A stretch of DNA of 48,576 bases from Oscillospiraceae bacterium (GTDB lineage: Bacteria; Bacillota; Clostridia; Oscillospirales; Oscillospiraceae), in NCBI GenBank assembly GCA_017429325.1, contig JAFRPC010000042.1:1-48576 (forward strand), written 5' to 3'. The notes under the pieces are model-generated. The model was given only the letters and a program-made list of their open reading frames with translations, was not told where the DNA came from and did not search any database. How positions within the stretch are numbered: position 1 is the first letter of the stretch; each line of letters begins with the position of its first letter. A program made the position numbers and the translations under genes. Shown piece by piece: positions 1-9,973 of the stretch.

Positions 1-1532
1 CAGTTCATCATAAAGCCGTTTGGCAAATATCTGTAATAAATTACAAAGCTTCCGGCATGATCCGGGGTAAAGCTGAGATCGGCGATGCCGTTTTCCTGCG
101 TGCCGATGGACTGATTGTCAATAATAAAGACTAAATGCGCGTCCGGGCCGCTCTCATGGTGATAGGTCCAGATTTCCCCGAGAGAGATCGTCGTGTTGGT
201 CGGCTTGGGCGGGTAGGGAAGCTCCGTGGGAAGCTGGCCTGTGTCGGGGGCGGTTTCAGTTGGGTCCGTGGGAACGGCAGCTTCGGTAGGAGCGGCAGGT
301 TCCGGGCCGATGGGGGCGTCGGTCCCCGCGGGGTCGGTAGGTTCAGGGCCGATGTGGGCATCGGCCCCTACGGGGTCGGTGGATTCGGCGGGCGGTTCCG
401 TCTCCGGTTCCGCAGGCGGTTGTGTCGGCGGTTCCGTAGGCGGTTGCGTCGGCGGCTCCGTGGGCGGTTCCGTCTCTGGCTCCGTGGGCGGTTCCGTGGG
501 AGGCTCCGTGGTCTCAGGCGCTTCCGTTGTTACGGGGGGCTCCGTGGTCGGCTCCGTCAGGTCCTCGGCGCTGTCAAAGGGGAGGGTGGGAGCCGTGGGG
601 ACCGTCGATGTTTCGGTCAGGTCCTCGTCGGAGGCCAGAAGAAGCAGGTCGAAGGTCTCTGGGGGCTGGTAGTCCCCCATGGAGCGCTGCTGGGACTGAT
701 ACCAGTTCCAGGCCGCCGCGCCGCCGCCGAGGGCTGCGGCGGTCAGCAGGCCCAGCAGGACCCGGCCCAGCACCGTCTGGAAGAAGCGGCGGCCCAGGTG
801 GACGGCCACGGTCTCGGTAACAACGCCGGACTTGGCGAGGCTGGCTTGAAGGACCTCCTGGCTGGCCGCCGCGGCGGGCTCCTGCCGCTTCAGCAGGGTC
901 AGCAGGAAGGGCAGCGGCGCCAGGCCAAAGAGCTTCACGCCCCGGTCCTCCAGCCGTTTTACAGCGGCCTCTATCTTTTTCCGGCTGCGAAAGAGCTGGG
1001 TCTTGACGGTGCCGGGGCTGACTTCCAGCTCCCTGGCGATCTCCGAGGCGGGGATCTGCTCATAATAGTACATGCCCACCAGCATCCGCTGTCCCGGGGT
1101 GAGACCGTCCAGGATCTCCCGGATATAGCCCGCGGTCTCCTTCTGCTCCAGGGCCAGCTCCGGGGTATTTCCGGGCCGCTGGTCCGGCAGCTCCGGCACG
1201 ACGGCGCCGTCCTGGGTATCTATCTCGGAAAACAGGAGCGGCGTCTGCTTCCGCAGCTCAGAACGGGCGCAGTTTACAGTGATGGAGCGCAGCCAGACGC
1301 GGAATTTGGAGGGCTCCTCCAACTGGTCCAGATGGGTGAAGGCTTGGACATAGACATCCTGCTGGATGTCCAGGGCCTGGTCCTCGCTGCGGACCATGGC
1401 ACGGACCGTCCGGTAGACCTCCTGGCTCGTGGCCTCGTAGAGGGCAGTATAGGCGTCCTGTTCGCCGCGCCTGGCCCTCGCTACCAGAGCGGAGAGCTTC
1501 TCGGGTGTGACTATTTCGTTTGTTTCTTTCAT
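1..1532 (-). CDS. Membrane-anchored ECF-type RNA polymerase sigma factor with long extracytoplasmic tail (3' end outside window)
   Basis: 510 residues are visible and the frame stays open at the window edge. Residues about 10-90 look like sigma region 2 (DIQQDVYVQAF near 55-65). Residues about 125-195 look like region 4, with a helix-turn-helix around PASEIARELEVSPGTVKTQL (161-180). A hydrophobic stretch at about 252-276 is a likely single membrane helix. After it come a Thr/Pro/Glu-rich stalk (about 305-445) and the start of a probable beta-rich domain (447 onward). The ATG start at 1532 has AGGAGG upstream and overlaps the stop of the preceding small ORF as ATGA. Inference: the sigma domain is held at the membrane and the outside domain senses a signal. 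Known ECF factors usually use a separate anti-sigma protein. Codons 388-398 are made by a REP hairpin (see findings). Confidence 0.85.
   Translation of the reverse strand, partial: MKETNEIVTPEKLSALVARARRGEQDAYTALYEATSQEVYRTVRAMVRSEDQALDIQQDVYVQAFTHLDQLEEPSKFRVWLRSITVNCARSELRKQTPLLFSEIDTQDGAVVPELPDQRPGNTPELALEQKETAGYIREILDGLTPGQRMLVGMYYYEQIPASEIARELEVSPGTVKTQLFRSRKKIEAAVKRLEDRGVKLFGLAPLPFLLTLLKRQEPAAAASQEVLQASLAKSGVVTETVAVHLGRRFFQTVLGRVLLGLLTAAALGGGAAAWNWYQSQQRSMGDYQPPETFDLLLLASDEDLTETSTVPTAPTLPFDSAEDLTEPTTEPPVTTEAPETTEPPTEPPTEPETEPPTEPPTQPPTEPPTQPPAEPETEPPAESTDPVGADAHIGPEPTDPAGTDAPIGPEPAAPTEAAVPTDPTETAPDTGQLPTELPYPPKPTNTTISLGEIWTYHHESGPDAHLVFIIDNQSIGTQENGIADLSFTPDHAGSFVIYYRYLPNGFMMN
346..371 (-). 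repeat. GTAG-footed REP hairpin inside the sigma-factor gene
   Basis: On the minus strand GTAG (371-368) is followed by a GGGCCGAT / ATCGGCCC hairpin. It is read in frame as part of the stalk (VGADAHIG). A decayed second copy lies at 304-329, giving a 42-nt tandem duplication. Confidence 0.7.
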
Positions 1533-1717
1533 GTCGGTTTCCTCCTGTCTGCTGCCGGGTCCGCCGGATGGGCCGTCTGCGGACCCGCACGGGCGCGGAC
1601 GCGCCGCAGGATCGCGGCAAGCTGGGCTTCCGATTGCTCCCTGGATAAGGAATAGGACCGAATCAGGGCGCGGTAGCATTCATAAAACTGGATGTCCTCC
1701 AAGCCGAACACCTCCAT
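1529..1717 (-). CDS. Small 62-residue protein coupled to the sigma factor
   Basis: No family recognised. The ORF runs from an ATG at 1717 and its TGA overlaps the ATG of the sigma gene by ATGA, which suggests translational coupling. The product is 62 residues, amphipathic and charged in the middle (REQSEAQLAAILRRVRARAG), with no signal peptide or membrane segment. No clear Shine-Dalgarno precedes the ATG. An in-frame TTG at 1702 sits behind GGAGG (1715-1711) and is an alternative start. It could be a small regulator of the sigma factor or simply a translated leader, and only the overlap supports it as a gene. Confidence 0.45.
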   Translation of the reverse strand: MEVFGLEDIQFYECYRALIRSYSLSREQSEAQLAAILRRVRARAGPQTAHPADPAADRRKPT

Positions 1718-1737
1718 TTCGCGGGTTCTGCTCTATA

Positions 1738-1766
1738 GACGCAGCAGAGGACGAAACGGTTGACAA
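1738..1766 (-). promoter_or_regulatory. Possible ECF-type promoter of the sigma operon
   Basis: The minus strand reads TTGTCAACC (1766-1758), then 16 nt, then CGTC (1741-1738). This resembles the AAC / CGTC layout of ECF promoters and would allow self-regulation. No sigma-A promoter with a good -10 is visible here. This is a weak call. Confidence 0.3.
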
Positions 1767-1802
1767 GTTTGACAAAAAAATATAAAAAACTCTTCAAATA
1801 TA

Positions 1803-1828
1803 ACAAAAGCCCCCGGTTGGGGGCCTTT
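1803..1828 (-). terminator. Intrinsic terminator after the metallo-hydrolase gene
   Basis: On the minus strand GCCCCC-AACC-GGGGGC is followed by TTTTGTT, starting 7 nt past the TGA at 1831. It separates this gene from the sigma operon downstream. Confidence 0.8.
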
Positions 1829-1830
1829 GT

Positions 1831-2724
1831 TCATTCTGTATATTGCACCGTGAGGGTCTTGCCGTCGCTGACGGCGAGGATGGGGGCGGTGCGGGTGAGC
1901 AGGCATTGGACCTGGTTCTGCGTCAGCAGCTCTATGGTCCGCGGGTCTTCCGGCTCTTCGTCGGAGCTCGTGATCAGAGCCCAGGCGGGTTGAGTTTTCT
2001 CTATGAGGGAAGTCAGGGTCGTCTGCCAGGCGCCGTGGTGGGGCATCTTGACCAGGGTACAGGAGCCGGGGTCCTTCTGCAAAAATTCCGTCATCCGCTG
2101 GTCCTCCGCGTCGCCGCAGAGCAGGATGCGGTTCTCGCCGTGCTGGACAGTGACAATCAGAGAGGAATTGTTGCTGGGGTCCTCGGAGTAGACTTCCTGC
2201 TTCGGCGCGTTGATGGTGAACACCGCGTCGCCCAGGGTGAAGGTCTGCGTCTCCCGGACGGTGACGGGCGTGATGTTGTTCTCCGTCAGGGCCTTAAGGT
2301 ACTTTTCATACGCCGAGCTATCCCGTGGATAGTTGCTCTGGTAGACGGTCCCCACGGGGAAGGAGATCAGCACCTTCTTGGCGCCGCCCACGTGGTCATT
2401 GTCAAAGTGGGTCAAAATCAGCGCGTCCAGCCGCTCGAGGCCCAGCTCTGTCATCTTTTCGACGATGGTCTTGCCATAGCCGGTGACGCCCGTGTCAATG
2501 AGCACGGCGCCAGCCTCGTTCCAAATCAGCAGAGCGTCGGCCTTCCCGGCCTGGAAGCAGTAGAGGTTCAGGTCCATGGTGACGGGGGGAAGCTCCGGCG
2601 CGGCGGTGGTGGGGGGCTCCGTGACGGAAGCGGTGTTCTCGGTCTTCGGCCCGGTAAACAAGACGAGCAGAAGAAGGGCTATGAGGACCAGCACAGCAAG
2701 AATGGGGATGATAAATCGGTTCAA
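1831..2724 (-). CDS. Membrane-anchored MBL-fold hydrolase, ComEC C-terminal-domain type
   Basis: 297 residues. Residues about 4-25 form one hydrophobic helix, followed by a short Thr/Pro stalk (about 30-48) and then a metallo-beta-lactamase fold. Visible metal motifs are LTHFDNDHVGG (near 104-114), GDAED (about 205) and MPHHG (about 227). This is the pattern of the soluble competence-type ComEC/Rec2 domain. Here it lacks the ComEC channel, so it is a stand-alone anchored hydrolase that probably faces outward. Substrate unknown; relatives are proposed to act on nucleic acids or phosphodiesters, which is an inference. The ATG start at 2724 has an upstream AAGGAGG (minus strand). It ends at a strong terminator. 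Confidence 0.85.
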   Translation of the reverse strand: MNRFIIPILAVLVLIALLLLVLFTGPKTENTASVTEPPTTAAPELPPVTMDLNLYCFQAGKADALLIWNEAGAVLIDTGVTGYGKTIVEKMTELGLERLDALILTHFDNDHVGGAKKVLISFPVGTVYQSNYPRDSSAYEKYLKALTENNITPVTVRETQTFTLGDAVFTINAPKQEVYSEDPSNNSSLIVTVQHGENRILLCGDAEDQRMTEFLQKDPGSCTLVKMPHHGAWQTTLTSLIEKTQPAWALITSSDEEPEDPRTIELLTQNQVQCLLTRTAPILAVSDGKTLTVQYTE

Positions 2725-2843
2725 AGAGGTCGCCTCCTTATTTCTGAAACGCGGGGTGTGCCGCTGTCAGTCAGTATCGCACAGAAACCTTTGTGGAAGC
2801 TTAGAAAGGCGGGTGTGGGCGGATTGTCCGCGCTACGGGACAA

Positions 2844-2923
2844 CCCCTCCACCGGCCTTGAGGCCGGTCCCCCTCCCCTGCAAGCAGGGGAGGTTTTCCG
2901 TGGCGCACACTGTGCGCCGCTAC
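2844..2923. repeat. Composite repeat: double-hairpin element plus GTAG hairpin
   Basis: 2844-2893 holds ACCGGCC-ttga-GGCCGGT followed by CCTCCCCTGC-aa-GCAGGGGAGG. 2900-2923 holds the inverted repeat TGGCGCACA/TGTGCGCC(G) with its GTAG foot at 2923-2920 on the minus strand. Very similar pairs occur at 29131-29218 and, with different stems, at 25361-25441. It fills the gap between hemW and the MBL gene. There is no other recognisable content in 2725-2932. Confidence 0.8.
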
Positions 2924-2932
2924 GGGCGGGGG

Positions 2933-4114
2933 TCAGCGTTTCTTGGCGAGGGGTTCGCTGGCTTCCTGGGCCTCCTGGAGGCGGACGATGATTTGGTTGG
3001 AGACCAGGAAGCCCGTGGGCGTCAGGATCCAGCGACCGTCCTTCTGGTAGAACAGGCCCTTTTCCGCCAGGGGCGTGATGGCCTCCAGCAGGGGGGCAAA
3101 GGGCATGAGGTAGTTCTTCTCGTACTCCTCCGGGGAGATGCCGTGGATGGTCCGCAGGCGGAGCATCACATACTCCCCTGCCCGCTCCCGGGCCGGGATG
3201 GTCTCGCACTCCGAGAGGATGGGCACATCCTGCTTGAGGACGCCGCGGATATAGTTCTGGATGTCCCGGTTGTTGGTGTAGCGCTTGCCCGCAAAGTCGG
3301 AGGCCGCCGAGGGGCCAAAGCCGATGTACTCCTCCCCCAGCCAGTATTTGAGGTTGTGGCGGGATGCAAAGCCGGGCTTGGCGAAGTTGGAGATCTCATA
3401 CTGGCGGTAGCCCGACTGTTCCAAAATCTCCACGGCCTTCAAATACATTTCCGCCTGCACCTCGTCGGAGGGCAGGTTCGCAGCCTCCCGGTACTCCCAG
3501 AGGGGCGTGCCCTCCTCCACCTTGAGGCCGTAGCAGGACATGTGCTCAGGCCGCAGCCGCAGGACGTGGCGCAGGGTCTCCTCCCACTGGGGCGGGGTCT
3601 GGTTGGGCAGGCCGAACATCAGGTCCAGGGAGATGTTGTCGAAGCCGCAGGACCGGGCCAGCTGGACCGCGCTGCGGGCCTGCTCGTAGCTGTGGGGTCG
3701 TCCCAGCTTTTGCAGCACGTCGTCCCGGTCAGATTGAACGCCTAAGCTCATGCGGTTGAAGCCCTCGGCCCGGAGCTTCTTCAGCAGGCTTTCGGAGACG
3801 GAGTCCGGGTTGGCCTCGAAGGTGATCTCCGCGTCCTTGTCCACACGGAAGCGGTGCTGGACCTCGGCAAAGATGCGCCGCAGATTGTCCGCGCCGAAGA
3901 AGGACGGCGTGCCGCCGCCGAAATAGACCGTGTCCACGATATAGTCCGAGGCCCGGGCGCCGGTCTCCTTGAAGTGGACCAAAAGGGCCTGGATATAGTT
4001 GTCCACCAGCCGCCGGTCCCGGCTGCCGCCGATGGAGTAGAAGTCGCAGTACTGGCATTTGCTGCGGCAAAAGGGGATGTGGATATAGATGCCCAAAGGT
4101 TTCAGTTCGTTCAT
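2933..4114 (-). CDS. hemW: Radical SAM protein HemW (coproporphyrinogen III oxidase-like heme chaperone)
   Basis: 393 residues from the ATG at 4114. The first residues read MNELKPLGIYIHIPFC and carry the radical SAM cluster motif CRSKCQYC, followed by FYS, typical of HemN/HemW. GGGTPS (about 60) and the conserved SLGVQS segment are present. Most Firmicute members lack the HemN oxidase residues and act as heme-insertion chaperones. The protein is cytoplasmic and binds 4Fe-4S and SAM. A GTG at 4123 overlaps the lepA stop and is an alternative start; GGATGAG eight nt before the ATG favours 4114. lepA-hemW adjacency is common in Firmicutes and the two are translationally coupled here. Confidence 0.93.
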   Translation of the reverse strand: MNELKPLGIYIHIPFCRSKCQYCDFYSIGGSRDRRLVDNYIQALLVHFKETGARASDYIVDTVYFGGGTPSFFGADNLRRIFAEVQHRFRVDKDAEITFEANPDSVSESLLKKLRAEGFNRMSLGVQSDRDDVLQKLGRPHSYEQARSAVQLARSCGFDNISLDLMFGLPNQTPPQWEETLRHVLRLRPEHMSCYGLKVEEGTPLWEYREAANLPSDEVQAEMYLKAVEILEQSGYRQYEISNFAKPGFASRHNLKYWLGEEYIGFGPSAASDFAGKRYTNNRDIQNYIRGVLKQDVPILSECETIPARERAGEYVMLRLRTIHGISPEEYEKNYLMPFAPLLEAITPLAEKGLFYQKDGRWILTPTGFLVSNQIIVRLQEAQEASEPLAKKR

Positions 4115-4119
4115 AGCTG

Positions 4120-5917
<1,798 letters not shown>

Positions 5918-5925
<8 letters not shown>

Positions 5926-6571
5926 AAGCTTCTCCTGTCAGTATTGCTTCCAGCTCCTCCATGGTCCGGGCGATGACCGCGGCGCCGACGGCGTCCAGCT
6001 CGTCGGGGGCCGCGTAGCCCCAGGCCACGCCGATGCAGGGAAGGCCGCATTCGGCAGCGCCGAGCACGTCATATTTCGTATCGCCCACCAGGACGGCGGA
6101 GGCCGGGTCCGCGCCGCAGAGGGTCAGGGCCCGTTCCACCACGTCCCGTTTTCTGTCATTCCCCGCGCCGGGGCGGCTGCCGGAGATCACGTCGAAGCGG
6201 TCCCGAAGTCCGGCCCGGTCCAGCAGCAGCTCCGCCAGGGCCTGAGGCTTGGAGGTGGCGACGCCCAAGGTCAGGCCCGCGGCCCTTAGCCGGTCCAGCA
6301 GGGCTCCGACGCCGGGAAAGGGTGTGCTCTCATAGACGCCGATGGGGAGATACCGCTCCCGGAAGTCCGTCACAAGCGCCAGAGCCTGGGCTTCGTCCAC
6401 GCCGTAGACCTCCATGAATTTTTCTATCAGGGGCGGCCCGGCGAAGCAGCGCAGCGCCTCCAGCGGCGCGTCGATCCCATGCTTCGCCAAGGCGTATTGA
6501 ATGCTTTTTGTGATGCCCTCTACCGTGTCGAAGAGGGTCCCGTCAAAGTCGAAGAGTGCAGTCTTGATCAT
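5918..6571 (-). CDS. HAD-superfamily hydrolase, phosphoglycolate-phosphatase-like
   Basis: 217 residues. HAD motif I is [10 protein letters not shown] at the N-terminus (nucleophile Asp9 and acid/base Asp11). Motif II is GVATSKP (about 109-115). Motif III and IV are the KRD region and [13 protein letters not shown] (about 163-175). A helical cap lies between motifs I and II, as in the Gph/PgmB subgroup. The substrate cannot be fixed from sequence; 2-phosphoglycolate, pyrophosphate or nucleotide monophosphates are possible. It sits 7 nt after the YhaN-like gene and overlaps lepA. Confidence 0.85.
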
Positions 6572-6578
6572 AGGAGCC

Positions 6579-8891
6579 TCACGCTTCCGGCTCCGAGCTT
6601 GGCTTTTGGGCAGGCTCTGATGCAGCCTCCGACTTCGGTTCGCCGTCGGTTTTGTCCTTTATATTCGCCTTCGAGGCCGCCGCCTTTTCCGCGGCGCGGC
6701 GCTTGGCCGCCAGCTGGTCCAGGATGCGCTTCTCGCGGCTCTGGCTGGTGAAGATCAGGATCTGCCGCGTCTTGCTCATCTGGCGCAAAGTGTCCAGAGC
6801 CAGAGCCGCCCGGTTGTCGTCGAAGTAGACCAGGGCGTCATCCAGCACGATGGGGGCCTCCGGCAGCAGCAGCTCGCAGATGGCCAGACGCAGGGCCAGA
6901 TAGAGCTGGTCTACCGTGCCGCCGCTGAGATAGGCCAGGGCGCGGAAGCTATCGCTGCCCGTCGGGCGGACCGTGACATGCAGCTCCCGGTCCAGTTGGA
7001 TCTCGTCGTACTTGCCGCCGGTGAGACGGCGGAAGAGGGCTCCGGCCTTCTCGCAAAGCAGCGGGGCAAAGCGGGCCCGCATGGCTTCGTCGGCCTCCTT
7101 CAGGGCTGTGCGTGCCATGTCAAGGGCAGCCAGACGCTCCTCCATGCGGGAGATGCGGCGCCGCAGCGCCTCGCCTTCGGCCTCCAGGGCCAGGGGGTCT
7201 CCCATCTGGCCCAGAGCGCCGGAGAGCTGGTCGGCCTGGGAGGACAGGGCTTGGATCTGAGCGTCCAGGCTCTCCAGCCGCTGGGCTTCGGTCTCCCTGT
7301 CAAAGTCCTCCAACCGCTGGGCTTCGGCATTCGCTATGTCCTCGCCCAAGGCCATTCGGAGGTCCAGAAGCTGGTGCATCCGCTGCTCCTCCGCAAGCTT
7401 GGCCTTTGCCAAGGCCTGGTAGGCCTGGGCGGCTTTGCGGAAGAGCTCCGCCGCGGTGTCCGGCTCGCCGCAGCCGGGGGAAAGCTCCTCCAGCCGGGCG
7501 AAAATCGCATCCTTGCGGTCCGCCAGCTTCGCCAGAATCTGACGGCTCACGCCGCCGTCCTCGTCCCGTTCCCGGTCTTCCAGACTGCGAATATATTCGA
7601 TGCCCCGCAGGACAATGCCCTTCGCGTTTTTCACCTCGTACTGCTCCAGGATGGCTCTGGCCTGTCGCTGCAGCTCCAGATACGTCTCTCGCAGGCGATT
7701 GAAACGGACCCGCTGAACGATCCAAAGGGCCAGGCCCCCCAGGGCGAGCGCGGAGCCCACCACCACCAGAGGCAGCAGGGGCAGCAGCGCTCCGCCAAAT
7801 CCCACGCCCAAACCCACTAAGACCATTGCAAGCCAGAGCAGGGAGCGGCTGCGGCGCGGACGCTCCGCGCTGCGGGCCTTTTGGATGAGGGTGGCGTCGG
7901 CAGCCGCCTTGTCGTGGGCCTCTTCCGGCCCCATGCGTCCGAAAATCGGGTCTGCCTCCGGCAGCTCCAGCTCCGAGAGGGAGATGCCGCCCTCGGCAGC
8001 GGCCTTTTCCAGGTCCGCCTGGAGTTCCTGAAGCTCGGTCTGAAGCGCTTGCAGTTCCTCTTCCTTCGGGAATTCGGCGCAGACGGCCTCCAGGCCGGTC
8101 CGCTCCGCGACGGCTGCATCCAAGGCAGCCTGAGCGGCGTCCAAGCGCTCCCGGCGCTCGCTCTGCTCCAGTTCCTCCAGCTCCGTGAGGAGCGTTCTGC
8201 ATTCCTCCCGCTCGGTTTTCAGGCTGCGGAGCTGGCGTTCCAGTTCGCTCAAACGGCTGCGGCCCGCGGCGATCTCCTCCAGCCGGGCTTGTATATGGTT
8301 CAGGTCCTCCCGGGCTGCGGGCAGGGCGCCGGTATCGCCATCCACGAGGGCCTTTTGCATTTCTGCAAGTTTTTCCTCTGTCTCCGCGTAGGCGTAGTCC
8401 TCGTTGCCGGAGGTGACAAGGCCGCAGAGGCGCTTTTCCAGCCGGGCGTCGGCGGAGACGGAGATATGCTGCTGCCGCAGACAGCCGCTGCGGGCATAGA
8501 CCGCAGCCTCCACGCCCAGCAGGCTCTGGCCGCAGCTCTCCCCGCTCAGGGCTTCGACGTTCTCTCCGGTGTCGGTATCCCAGGCACGGAAGTCCGCCAT
8601 CGGCCCGGTCTCGGAGCTGCGCTCCAGGGTGAGATGCCGCTCCCCGTCGCTCAGCTCCAGGGTGCCGGACATGGACTTTCCGCTCCAGGGCTGATATTTC
8701 AATTGGTCGGGCAGCTTGTTGGGGCGGAGCTTGTCCTTTGGCTTGACGCCGTAGAACATCGTCAGCAGGAAGGCCAGCCAGGTGGATTTGCCCGTCTCGT
8801 TGCAGCCGTTGATGACGTTGAGGCCGGGCTTCAGCTTCAGCTCGCGCTCCTCCAGCTTGCCGAAGGTGGCGCGCATGGTTCGGATGATCAC
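6579..8891 (-). CDS. SbcC/YhaN-like AAA ATPase with two membrane helices in the coiled coil
   Basis: 770 residues. The N-terminus carries Walker A GCNETGKST (29-37) in the Rad50/SbcC style. Coiled coil runs from about 170 to 300. Two adjacent hydrophobic helices at about 350-369 and 371-393 interrupt it, and a second coiled coil runs to about 600. The C-terminus has the ABC signature YLSGGTVDQLYLALRLA and Walker B PIVLDDALVYFDD. The last 30 residues are a charged low-complexity tail. The start is a GTG overlapping the previous stop (GTGA), with GGGAGGTG upstream. With the phosphoesterase before it, it forms a predicted membrane-linked SbcCD-like nuclease pair (YhaN/YhaO of Bacillus). Confidence 0.88.
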   Translation of the reverse strand: MIIRTMRATFGKLEERELKLKPGLNVINGCNETGKSTWLAFLLTMFYGVKPKDKLRPNKLPDQLKYQPWSGKSMSGTLELSDGERHLTLERSSETGPMADFRAWDTDTGENVEALSGESCGQSLLGVEAAVYARSGCLRQQHISVSADARLEKRLCGLVTSGNEDYAYAETEEKLAEMQKALVDGDTGALPAAREDLNHIQARLEEIAAGRSRLSELERQLRSLKTEREECRTLLTELEELEQSERRERLDAAQAALDAAVAERTGLEAVCAEFPKEEELQALQTELQELQADLEKAAAEGGISLSELELPEADPIFGRMGPEEAHDKAAADATLIQKARSAERPRRSRSLLWLAMVLVGLGVGFGGALLPLLPLVVVGSALALGGLALWIVQRVRFNRLRETYLELQRQARAILEQYEVKNAKGIVLRGIEYIRSLEDRERDEDGGVSRQILAKLADRKDAIFARLEELSPGCGEPDTAAELFRKAAQAYQALAKAKLAEEQRMHQLLDLRMALGEDIANAEAQRLEDFDRETEAQRLESLDAQIQALSSQADQLSGALGQMGDPLALEAEGEALRRRISRMEERLAALDMARTALKEADEAMRARFAPLLCEKAGALFRRLTGGKYDEIQLDRELHVTVRPTGSDSFRALAYLSGGTVDQLYLALRLAICELLLPEAPIVLDDALVYFDDNRAALALDTLRQMSKTRQILIFTSQSREKRILDQLAAKRRAAEKAAASKANIKDKTDGEPKSEAASEPAQKPSSEPEA

Positions 8892-9973
8892 AGGCCCGTC
8901 ACCTCCCGTCCCTCCAGAATGTCCAGTCCCAGGCGGGCTGCTTGGAGCGCAAGACGGCGTCCTTTGGCATCCTGGGCCCGGTCATAGCTGTCTTTCATGT
9001 TGCGGAGAAATTCGCTCTTGAGGGTGTCGGTCTCCGCGCTCTGCCAGAAGCTCGGCAGGGGCAGGGTCTCGTCCACCAGCTCCAGGGCGTAGAACCGGGG
9101 AGCCAGGGCGCTGCGCAGAGCCTCCGCATCGAAGGGCTCGCAGGTCCCGGTCAGGGTGATGCGCCAGAGCTTGCCGTCCGCGTCGTGGGGCAGCGTGGCC
9201 TCCACGTCCGCCAGGGGCGAAGCGGTAACGGGGACCGTCAGGGTCTCATAAACGCGGCCCCCCAGGTCAATGGGGTGCACGGTGCAGTCCTCCGTGTCCA
9301 GCTCCACCAGCCAGGCCCCCTGGGGACCGGGCTCGTCAAAACTCCGGGCAATGGCGCAGCCGGGCACGCAGACGACGGTGCTTCCCACCTGCATCCGCTC
9401 CGCCCTGTGCTGATGGCCCAGGGCCAGATAGCGCAGGCGGGAATTGCGGATCTCCTGTTCGGAGATGGGGTCATAGGGGGAAGCGGGGTCTCCCAGGACG
9501 CCGTGCAGCACCATAATGGTGGGGATGCCCTCCTCCGGGGCCATAAAGTCCCGCAGCAGGCCGCCCTCCCGGGGCTCCTGGAAGGCCGCGCCGCAGACGC
9601 AGATATCCGGGTCCGTGAGGCGGACCGTGGAGATCTCCCGCGTTTTGAAAATATGCACGTTCTCCGGCCAACGCACGGTGGCGTAGACGGATTCTGGGGT
9701 ATAGGGGTCAGAGCTGCCCGGCGCGATGAAGACTTTTGTGTCCAGGCCGCCCAGGAGCTCCAGGAGCAGCTCCACGGTCTCCCGGCTGACGGTGGAGGAG
9801 GCAAACACGTCTCCCGCCAGCAGCAGAAGGTCGCAGGCCCGCTCCCGGCACAGCTCGGCCAGGCGGCGGAGCATCTGGCGCTCGTCCTCCCGCCGCTGGG
9901 CCGCCTGCTCCGGGGCCAGCGCTTCAAAGGAGCCGTCCAGGTGCAGATCAGCCGCGTGTAGTATCCGTATCAT
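8888..9973 (-). CDS. Metallophosphoesterase, YhaO/SbcD-like DNA repair nuclease subunit
   Basis: 361 residues. Calcineurin-like motifs are visible: MIRILHAADLHLDGSF (metal-binding DxH), LLLAGDVFASS (GDxF), and ALGHQHRAERM (GHxH). The position of GNHD is degenerate (APGSSDP). A C-terminal region of about 130 residues follows and probably binds the ATPase partner. The ATG at 9973 has AAAGGA upstream; an upstream extension of the frame lies within ymdB and is not needed. It overlaps ymdB by 26 nt and the YhaN-like gene by 4 nt. Expected activity is Mn-dependent DNA exo/endonuclease, by family. Confidence 0.88.
   Translation of the reverse strand: MIRILHAADLHLDGSFEALAPEQAAQRREDERQMLRRLAELCRERACDLLLLAGDVFASSTVSRETVELLLELLGGLDTKVFIAPGSSDPYTPESVYATVRWPENVHIFKTREISTVRLTDPDICVCGAAFQEPREGGLLRDFMAPEEGIPTIMVLHGVLGDPASPYDPISEQEIRNSRLRYLALGHQHRAERMQVGSTVVCVPGCAIARSFDEPGPQGAWLVELDTEDCTVHPIDLGGRVYETLTVPVTASPLADVEATLPHDADGKLWRITLTGTCEPFDAEALRSALAPRFYALELVDETLPLPSFWQSAETDTLKSEFLRNMKDSYDRAQDAKGRRLALQAARLGLDILEGREVTGL

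Noticed and set aside
135-1655. Long plus-strand open frame opposite the sigma factor
   Set aside because: It is the antisense of the sigma gene; its composition is Arg/Gly-rich with no known motif, and the minus frame has clear sigma motifs.
1760-1794. Plus-strand TTGACA with an AT-rich -10
   Set aside because: It would transcribe into the antisense of the MBL gene with no ORF after it, and the AT-rich run is explained by the terminator flank.
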